Below are positions 56,134-64,000 of a stretch of DNA of 64,000 nt, piece by piece. Position numbers and translations under genes: made by a program. The number at the start of each line of letters is the position of its first letter. Position 1 is the first letter of the stretch. Under the pieces are notes generated by a model. That model made no database searches, had not been told where the DNA came from, and saw only the letters and a program-made list of their open reading frames with translations. Source of the stretch: Anastrepha obliqua (Eukaryota; Arthropoda; Insecta; Diptera; Tephritidae); the NCBI RefSeq assembly GCF_027943255.1, contig NC_072895.1:44304001-44368000 (forward strand). The letters run 5' to 3'.

Positions 56134-57582
56134 TTTTCGTTAGTTATTTATTTGTTTCGCAGTGGTTTTAGTAATGCGTTTGTTTATTTACATATATTTC
56201 AAGTTTATTAAGTTTATGTGTATTTTCGTATATCTGTTTATTTAAGTTTAGTTTAATTTTATTTATTAACTCGCCACAAGCAGTTAACAGCTGTTAATTT
56301 CTCACAAATACAAAAATTTTCCAAAACAACAACAGCAACACATTGAAATGGTAGTCGTGCACAGTGCCACTTGTGGTCAGAAAATTATGTACCAAATTGC
56401 ATACGTGTGTTTGTTTTTGTTAAATGAAGAATCTCGTAAAATTCACCGCTAATATTATTTCTTAATATTCTGTTGATTGTTTTTATTTTAGTTTTTTTTT
56501 TTTTTGGTAATAATTGCCAGCCGACGGTCCGAAATGAAATGAAATTAGCTCAAATGCGGCGTCGATTGTGTGGGCGTTTTTGGCAATCTCTTCATTAGCT
56601 GTGTGCAGCAAACAACTCTCAAGCGGTCTTCCACTAAATTATACACACTTGTTGTTATTTGTTTTTGTCTTTTTTTTAAGTTTTTTATTTATTGCAGATT
56701 TTACTTAAAGAAAATTATGTTTTTTCTTGCATAGAAAATATTTTATAAAAATTTATGGTAATTATTTAAATAAGTATTTATTATTAGTTTTTGTTCTTTA
56801 ATCACGCCAAAATTATTTCCGCTTTTCTTTTCGCTTTTTTCTACTCTTATTTCGAGAAGAAATTTCTTAAAACTTTTTCGTTACACGTTCAGACGCAGAC
56901 TGACACAAAAGCTCACGAATTTGCTTCATTGAAGTCGACGTTGCGGCTGCTGCTGCTACTGGTACTTGTTATTGCTCCAACAACGCATTGTTGTTTTTCC
57001 TACGGTTTTTGTCGCGGACTCAACTTTTCGTTGGCGTCGCTGTTGACGCTAACGTTGAAGCAATCACTCGCTCTGCTTGAGCGCGTCCATTCCATGGCAT
57101 TCCATGCGTACAACAATGACGTCACTTTGCCGCTGTGACTCTAACCAGAAGCCGCCGTCTACTGCTAATGCAGAGTGCTTGCTCATCGACTGGGGCAACA
57201 CCTTCACAGCGGTAGTCAGGGCATTGCGGGGGGGCAATCGGTTAATTATGGAAACGGCACCACTTGGATCGTTTGAAGACGTAAATGAATACATACACAC
57301 ACATACATACATATGTATAATTATAATAGCATATATCATGCATAGATATGTTGGGTGTTGCATAAATACGTATGTGCAAATGTATATGTTTATATAATAT
57401 ATGTAAGTACATACTCAAATGTAGGTAAAAAGACCTGTATGCTTTTAAAATTTGTTGCTTTCATTTTCAAAATATTGTTATTGTTTTCAGTTTTCCGTTG
57501 CCATGAGAAACAATTCATAATGATTTTAAGAGAGACCCTGCAGGAAATATGCGTATAACAAGTGGCAAATATGGGATGTGAT
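56134..57582. other. Upstream region of tetraspanin B
   Basis: The 5' untranslated region and promoter of tetraspanin B should be here. About 56880-57280 is GC-richer than its surroundings and free of transposon similarity, which suits a promoter or leader exon, but no splice structure was established. Open frames on both strands (57077-57397 and 57064-57363) overlap and have no known domain. Confidence 0.4.
57117..57124. promoter_or_regulatory. Consensus CRE palindrome TGACGTCA
   Basis: A perfect TGACGTCA, the cAMP-response-element consensus, lies about 1 kb upstream of the tetraspanin B start codon in the GC-richer region. An 8-mer occurs by chance about once per window of this size, so this is only a candidate. 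Confidence 0.25.
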
Positions 57583-58090
57583 ATTGGGTTGTCTAAAAAG
57601 TTCGATAACAAGTTACCATTGTAAAGCTTTAAACTCGAACATATTTTATAATATACTTTTGCAAAAATTGGAAGGTGTTTGACAAAATAGATTCAAATAA
57701 AAAAAATAAAAGAAATAAAAAAACAATTAGACATGAGTGAGAATCTTGAAGAATTTGATATAATTATTCCTTTCGCAGTAATCTTATTGTATGTTCGACA
57801 AACTAGCAGCAAAATCGCTTGCTCGTTTTGTGCTGAAAATTTTTATATAAATTTAAAGATAAAGCTCGTTATTGTCGACCAATCATTGAAAGCGTTAATG
57901 AGATTATGGAAAACATTTAGAAAGACAGACATACAAGTAACCCCGAAAAACATCGCTAAATTGGAACCATTTGGAAAATATCGATAATTTAAAAGTGGAA
58001 ACTTCAATGGGCCAAACCTCCATCTGCGAGACGCTGCTGAAAGGCAACGACATGGAGCCACCTTTAAAGCAAACTTAACTGTTGATAAAA
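57583..58090 (+). pseudogene. Mariner remnant, mellifera-like
   Basis: It begins ATTGGGTTGTCTAAAAAGTT, like a mariner terminal repeat. At about 57870 the plus strand reads CRPIIESVNEIMENI and then KDRHTSNPEKHR, resembling the helix-turn-helix region GRPVVENVDKIMEII.DRHVS of mellifera-type mariners. The rest is decayed and no right end was found. Confidence 0.45.
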
Positions 58091-58307
58091 AGTGATCACT
58101 TACGAGAAAAACTCACAAAAGATATTGTATGTATGTAGAATAGGCAAGCTGAAGTTATGCAAAAATTCAACATGCATCAGCCGTTGGCAAAAAATGTCAA
58201 TCCGACTCAGCATAAAAAATTTCAAATTAAATCCATAAAAAACGGAAAAGTTACAGAAGTCTATATATTTATAGAAAACCAATCAAAATAATAATAAATA
58301 TTATTAA

Positions 58308-58561
58308 TCGCGGTTACACTCTTCGTTGGGTGTTTGGCTGAATTCCTCTTCCTATTTGTGCTATGGGCGTTTTGATATGTTTCCAGCAATGGAGGGAGGC
58401 TTATGTCGCCTCCGAGCGGCGGATGGTTTTTTATGAGAAGCTTTTTCATGACAGAAATACACTCGGGGGTTACCTATTGTCTGCCGCTATCAGAAAATAC
58501 TTTTTCTGTCATTTGATGTCTCATTCCCGAAGTTTTGCATCACGGCGACCAATCAAAACAA
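58308..58561 (-). repeat. tRNA-derived SINE, diverged copy
   Basis: The body is recognisable: GGGTGTTTGGCTGAATTCCT, GAAGCTTTTTCATGACAGAAATACACTCGG in part, and the surrounding order. The tRNA-like head near 58550 is barely readable. Confidence 0.75.
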
Positions 58562-60032
58562 ATGCAAGATAAAAAAAGTATTCCTTCTGCTTCACGTTTT
58601 TGTGATCAAATATACTGATGCGATTTAATGAAAGAACTTAAAAAAATATTTTAGTTTTGCTCAAATTTGGCATCGAAATTCGTAGACTATGTGATGTGAT
58701 GTGAACTGGCATGACGTTATATGAAGAGTTGTTACTGGTACATATGTAAAATTTCGTTAAGTGGTGGGATGTGATGTATGACAATTTTGTATGATGAGAT
58801 GATGCGATGTGTAATGTGCGATGATATGATGTGATGCATGATGTGATGTGTGATGTGATGTATGATATGATGTGTGATATCATACATATGATGACATCGA
58901 TTGATTGAGGGAGGTATGCAGAAATTACTGCATGTGTACAAAATTAATAGTGACATCTACTAGGAGTATTTCATTTGAAGAAAATATATATAATATACAT
59001 ATATATGTATATTTTGACTTAGCGAGCGTAAAGTGTAAAGCCACTTTTTTTATAATATTTTATATATTTTGGTGATACTCTTCCAGTAAACGAGCGATAT
59101 GATGTGATCATGGGATAGCACGATGTGATGTGATTGCACGTCGTAATTAAGTGTAATAGGAAGTTATTCTTACGGCGTGAAAGGTAAATGTGAAAAGTGC
59201 ACCAACTTGATTGACTACACGAATTTGAGACTAAAAGTTCTCCACTAAAACCGCCATGCCATCAACTTAACACTGAAATTATTTTTTGTAGCTTCGTAAG
59301 TTTTATTGCAGCCCGTTCTATGTATGTCAGATTTTTTAGGAAAAATTAAAAATTAACGAGTCCGTGTATCATAAAATGCCTGTTTCTAGCGGCGCAAGAA
59401 ACGCGATAATGTTTTTATATGTTTGTCATATAAAAATAATGTCGCGCACTCATTATATATACTATAAGTAATATATTATATATTTATATCATAGTTCTTA
59501 GATCAAGTAAGGTAGGTAAACATCTTATCTTCCCCCGCCAAAAGTCAGCTTTTCAGTGTAATGTTGCAGATATTGTGGAGGTGGCCAATTGGCTTTCCAT
59601 AAGTGTGTTTCTTGTGTGAAAATAAAAATTAATCGAGTTGCTATGACCGGTTAGCTCTGACGAAATCACTTCCTAAATAGATGTTGTCTAGACGAAGAGT
59701 GATGTGTCATTCACATAGACATTGACATCTCAATTTGAAGTCAACTTATTTATTCATTTATGGAATTTTATTCTACTGCTAACACCTTTTATAGCTATAT
59801 ACTTCATAGGCGTGACGATTCTTTGATAGACTCATTTTGCATACCAGTGTGAATCGTGTGAAATATATGGGTGATATCGAAATATTATATAATAATGAAG
59901 GATTGCATGTTTGTGAGCTTGTGAGTTTGGATATTTGTGGCTCAACCATGGGAAAACGCCTGAATGGATGTGCAAAAAATATTGCACATATGTATGTATA
60001 TAGTTTATAAATCTTAATCTAAAATTGCAGTA
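58562..60032. other. Upstream DNA with simple repeats, no gene
   Basis: Apart from the GATGT-type repeats (58690-58880, 59096-59140) there is only AT-rich DNA with TATA-rich runs near 58985-59010 and 59450-59490. Nothing coding is recognised. Confidence 0.5.
58690..58880. repeat. Imperfect (GATGT)/(GATGTGAT) simple repeat
   Basis: Runs of GATGTGATGTATGATGTGAT-type sequence; a smaller patch is at 59096-59140. Histidine- and serine-rich frames on the minus strand come from this repeat. Confidence 0.85.
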
Positions 60033-61040
60033 CAGGTGGCAAATGAAAAAAGATTTAAAGAGCTTAAGTTTAAACATATTTTTTAAGAGGCTTTCAAATG
60101 TTTGAAAAATTAAATTCAAATAAAAATAATAAAATAAACAAAACGTAGCAATATGAGCCTCAAATTTTTATTTTAATAGTTTCGAATTTATTTTTGAAAA
60201 GTGGTGCCACTTGTTTAAAAAATTAAGTTCAAGTAAAAATAACAAAATAAACAAAATATAGCAAAATGAGCCTCAAATTTTTATTTTAATAGTTTCGAAT
60301 TTATTTTTGAAAAGTGTTGCCACTTGTTTAAAAAATTAAATTCAAGTAAAAATAACAAAATAAACAAAATATAGCAAAATGAGCCTCAAATTTTTATTTT
60401 AATAGTTTCGAATTTATTTTTGAAAAGTGTTGCCACTTGTTTAAAAAATTAAATTCAAGTAAAAATAACAAAATTAACAAAATACAGCAATATGAGCCTC
60501 AAATTTTTATTTTAATAGTTTCGAATTTTTTTTCTTAAGTGTTCTCACTTGTTTAAAAAATTAAATTCAAGTAAAAATAACAAAATAAACAAAATATAGC
60601 AAAATGAGCGTCAAATTTTTATTTTAAAAGTTTCGAATTTTTTTTTTGAAAAGTGTTGCCACTTGTTTAAAAAATTAAATTCAAGTAAAAATAACAAAAT
60701 AAACAAAATATAGCAAAATGAGCCTCAAATTTTTATTTTAATAGTTTCGAATTTATTTTTGAAAAGTGTTGCCACTTGTTTAAAAAATTAAATTCAAGTA
60801 AAAATAACAAAATTAACAAAATACAGCAATATGAGCCTCAAATTTTTACTTTAATAGTTTTGAATTTATTTTTGAAAAGTGTTGCCACTTGTTTAAAAAA
60901 TTAAGTTCAATTAAAAATATCAAAATATAGCAATATGAGCCTCAAATTTTAATTTTAAAAGTTTCGAATTTATTTTTGAAAAGTGGTGCCACTTGTTTGA
61001 AAAATTAATTCAAGTTTCTTTTTTTTGAAGACCTGCTAAA
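60033..61040. repeat. Tandem array, nine copies of a 113-bp unit
   Basis: The landmark ATGAGCCTCAAATTTTTATT (one copy has GAGCG) occurs at 60153, 60266, 60379, 60492, 60604, 60718, 60831 and 60935, spaced 112-114 bp except the last (104). A partial unit precedes these. Each unit also has GTTGCCACTTGTTTAAAAAA and AATTCAAGTAAAAATAACAA. Inner copies are the most alike, outer ones more diverged, as in arrays homogenised by unequal exchange. Related single motifs (GTTGCCACCTGTT) continue to 61265. Confidence 0.95.
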
Positions 61041-61623
61041 AACAATTAAAAATAAAATTAATCAATAAATTAAATAATTAAAATAAATCAGTATAGTTGT
61101 CAAATGAAAGAAGGAAGTATTTGAGAATGCTCTTTGAAAATGGTTGCCACCTGTTTAAAGGGTTTGTTAATTTAATTCAATAAATAATAAAACTGAAATA
61201 CTATATGGGTGTCAAGCACAACTTTTTGTTTGAATATATTTTTGAATAATGTTGCCACCTGTTATTATTCGGCTTCAAAGATTTCCACGCATTTTATGTG
61301 AAAAAAGGCATTTTGTTAAGGTATATACACATTGTAACAGAAGTTATTACAAAATTCTTATATGTAAAAGGCAACTCTTTCCTATGTTTTGCTTACATTT
61401 CACTTTTAATGTAAACTTAAGACTTTCCAATCATTCAGAACTAATTTACTGAGGTTAACAAAAGTTGAGGTTAAACAAAACTTTATGTTTTTCATTTTGG
61501 TTGCTTGGCTTATTTCCACATTTGCAAAAAATGTATTTCAACAAAACTTCTGTTTTGTTTTATTACGCTTATTACGCCTGTCCGTTTATGATTGTTTTAA
61601 ATTTTAAATTTGTTGTGTACGTA
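61041..61623. other. Flank of the 113-bp array, AT-rich
   Basis: Degenerate pieces of the array unit occur at 61130-61265; nothing is recognised beyond that. Confidence 0.5.
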
Positions 61624-62169
61624 AAGGGTTTTTCAGTAAGAGCGCTTCAACTTTTGAACTTTTTTGAATAAAACACAAACGGTTTGACTTTTTTAACTAA
61701 TTTTTTTTTTATTATCGAGTTTGAACATATACATTTAAGTATGAAATTCGATTTCTTTTGCATGATCACCGCGTGCACGTTTTACGAAGTCCAATCGTTG
61801 AACCCAATTATCGACCACTCTTTTACATAAATCGGCCGAAATTCCAGCAATTTCGCGTTCAATATTGGCTCTGAGCTCACAAATCGTCGGCGGGTTGTTC
61901 CTGTAGACCAATGACTTCACATAACCCCAAAACGGGACGGCTTGTTAAATGGACCGTAAAATGACCGTAATGCTCTTAAAGTAGCAGCAACAGAACGATT
62001 ATTTTCATAAAAAATTTGCACGATTTGCAATCGTTGCTCAAGTGTGTAGCGTTCCATGATGAAATGTATACTAATGAAGTTTACAAATGACAAGCGAAAA
62101 ATAAAAAATATTGCGTCGTTCGCCCTCCCTATCGGAAAAAAGTTGAAGCGCACCTATTAAAAAACCCTA
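61624..62169 (-). mobile_element. Tc1-like deletion derivative (copy 3)
   Basis: 546 bp, TA-flanked. The ends are AAGGGTTTTTCAGTAAGAGC and, reversed, TAGGGTTTTTTAATAGGTGC. It has the same internal deletion as 30224-30767 and a few substitutions (for example Ser for Pro in the helix-turn-helix frame), so it is an independent insertion of the same deleted form. Confidence 0.93.
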
Positions 62170-62540
62170 TATTAATAAACTCAACGCTGACTTAAAAAAC
62201 ATTAACAAATGGGCCTACGAAAATGGGTTTAAGAGCAACCAACAGTGCATCGTTATTTATAAAAAGACGTTGTATTAAGTGAAGCTCAACAATTCTGTTA
62301 TACTATTTATGAACAGAGAAGCTTGCAATGTTTTTTAACAGAACTCTGACTTGGAATAACTACATCTATAGTGGAATAGGCAAAGTTTATGGAATTTTAC
62401 GATCATTAGTGAAAATTCGAATGCTTTTAGAAAAAGACGCTGCTGTCGAAGAAGACGCCGAAATATCGATTCATCCTCGTGCTCAACGTGTTGGCTGGTT
62501 ACTGGTAGGATTATTATCTGAATTTTGCCCTTAACTTTCA
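62170..62540 (+). pseudogene. Jockey-like RT fragment
   Basis: The plus strand reads LNADLKNINKWAYENGFKSN and later FFNRTLTWNNYIYSGIGKVY, followed by GILRSL. These match the region after the RT active site in Jockey/BS-type LINEs (WAxxNGLxLN ... LTWxxHI). Stops and frame changes are present; the upstream RT is missing. Confidence 0.7.
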
Positions 62541-62579
62541 GTAACCAATAATTAAGATATTTTAAGCTGCCTTAATTTA

Positions 62580-62936
62580 ATGGCAAAAGTCTTGTGCAGA
62601 ACTAACAACAAAAAACTGACTCAATTCGTACTTACGCTCTCGCGAAAGTACTGCAGAACTATCATAGGTATGCTAACAGATCCTAATCTATTGGCTGCAC
62701 AGGCGTACAAGACAGAGATTGCTAACACGGACAAATGCAGGAAATGCAGAGAGGATGTTGAGGAAACTTTAGAACACCTTCTGTGCGTTTGTGGGGCATT
62801 ATTAAAAACGCGTCTAAAATGCCTGGGAGCCCCATTGTTTGAGGGTCTGGAGGACCTCACAAAAGCGGATCTCCCAGCTCTGCTCAAATTCGCCAAAAAC
62901 GCTGTAGGATGTCCGAGTGTATTTCGGTCATGATGT
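62580..62936 (+). pseudogene. Non-LTR ORF2 C-terminal Cys-motif fragment
   Basis: 118 open codons: KLTQFVLTLSRKYCRTIIGM, then CRKCREDVEETLEHLLCVCG, the Cys motif, and LLKFAKNAVGC. This is the last ~120 residues of an I/Jockey-type ORF2, immediately after a fragment of a different LINE. It is truncated and so not a functional gene although this stretch is open. Confidence 0.85.
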
Positions 62937-64000
62937 CTACTTTCGGTATTTCATTATAATAATATAAAGTATAAGTGCATACCACATGTATGTGTAACAA
63001 AGCGTCTTAGTATCTCAAAGGTTCCGAAACCGAATGCAATAGATATTTACTTGATATCTGCTGCCTATGAACGATAGTTATTTCATTATGTACGCCAACG
63101 TAGTTTATGCATGGCAGATAGCCTGCGGATTTCATTGTAAATTAATACTGCAACACGTACATACTTACATATATGTACATACATATATACGAATATGAAT
63201 GAAAGATGGGTATGCTGATTGAGCTGATTGAACCAAGATTTCATGGCAACAAAAAGTTAAAGCTCCTTATTTGTAGGCAGCGTTAAAAATTCGAAAGAAA
63301 AGTAATAATCGCATGACGCTACAGAAAATGAGTCAATTAAAATTTCTTTAGAAAAATTAATTTGAGATACTTGATTTACTACTCGAATGTAAAGACTAAC
63401 ACTTCTATATTAGTACGAATATCGGCAATATTAGGGTGATCGATTATTTGACGTTTTTACATTCAGTTTCATGTTCGGAAAAATAATTTTTAGTAAATAT
63501 AAACAAAATAAACTATGAAAAGAATTTTTTTCTGAGGCGGGTTTTTAATACGTCATAATGGCAGATAGTTTTCTATAGGAACCACTCTCGAGTAAAAACA
63601 TAAGAGGAAATGTTTATCGAGATAGTCTCAGAACGAGAGCAGAGCAGAGAGCCTCTGAGTAGGAGGCACGGAAGATCGAACATCTACATGTATTTGTTTA
63701 ATATCGGATCGCTGTGGCTAAACTAAAAAAATAACTAGGAACCTTAAGGTATTTATTGAACGAACATTTTTTAAGCTTAAAAAATATTAGATTACTTAAA
63801 GTCAAAAGAGAGTCTGATATTGATAGAAATAGTTTATTTTTCGAGAGGAGAAGTGGCCAGAAATACATCAATATACAGTTAATCATCTCGGTTCGATATT
63901 TTGAGTTTCTCCATAAAATGGATTCGAAGGTTTTGTTAACAACTACTGTAGTAGTGGTGGGTGTTTTTTTTTTTTTTTGTTTTATTGGAGCGGATACAAA
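62937..64000. other. AT-rich DNA, nothing recognised
   Basis: No gene, transposon end or repeat array was recognised to the end of the window. A purine-rich stretch (GAACGAGAGCAGAGCAGAGA) lies near 63631. Confidence 0.45.

Noticed and set aside
57064..57397. Overlapping ~100-codon frames on both strands
   Set aside because: Neither has a recognisable domain; the plus frame runs into TA-rich simple sequence and the minus frame starts in the same DNA.
58638..58956. His/Ser-rich minus-strand proteins
   Set aside because: They arise from the GATGT-type simple repeat.
60033..61040. CRISPR-like array
   Set aside because: Whole 113-bp units repeat with no unique spacers, and the host is a eukaryote. 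It is a tandem repeat.

Overview
This is eukaryotic, AT-rich DNA from an insect, most likely a higher fly. A tephritid-like fly is a guess from the mobile-element mix; no species marker was read directly. Only two host genes can be supported, and both are read from exons whose splice sites and phases agree. Both encode small four-pass tetraspanins on the minus strand, arranged in tandem as in the Drosophila Tsp42E cluster. Tetraspanin A (3784-16694) has five coding exons and 218 residues. Tetraspanin B (27087-56133) has four coding exons and 209 residues. Every coding intron in both genes is phase 0. Gene A has a 9.7-kb last intron and gene B a 28.2-kb first intron. Almost everything else in the window is mobile or repetitive DNA, much of it inside those two introns. 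Layout. 1-3783: a decayed mariner, then anonymous AT-rich DNA downstream of gene A. 3784-16694: gene A. Its last intron holds a long-inverted-repeat element, a 5.3-kb Ty3/gypsy element with identical LTRs and a CAAT target duplication, and the 5' part of a three-zinc-knuckle non-LTR element. Its second intron holds a transposase relic and a 37-bp inverted repeat. 16695-27086: intergenic DNA with a ~120-bp tandem repeat, tRNA-derived SINE copies, a second mariner of the first family, two transposase relics and an 80-bp non-LTR stub in a 15-bp target duplication. 27087-27826: the last three coding exons of gene B. 27827-56073: its first intron. This contains an irritans-like mariner, a perfect-looking 1,686-bp tandem duplication, two copies of a 544-bp Tc1-like deletion derivative, a TTAA-flanked piggyBac-type MITE, remnants of at least six non-LTR retrotransposons, and a complete DDD transposon with an uninterrupted transposase. 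It also contains two internally deleted mariners (one with ~185-bp inverted repeats), a deletion derivative that still encodes only a DNA-binding domain, and a nearly intact Tc1 element. 56074-56133: first coding exon of gene B. 56134-64000: upstream DNA with a mariner relic, a SINE, (GATGT)-type repeats, a nine-copy 113-bp tandem array, a third copy of the 544-bp element and two non-LTR 3' fragments. No bacterial-type system, CRISPR array, rRNA or functional tRNA gene was seen. The genes do not form a pathway: two related membrane-scaffold genes sit in a dense, nested transposon landscape. The less ordinary parts are the DNA-binding-only transposon derivatives, the young but coding-defective gypsy copy, the tandem duplication, and an apparently uncharacterised dispersed repeat sharing a CAAAAACCATATAAACC-type motif at about eight places.
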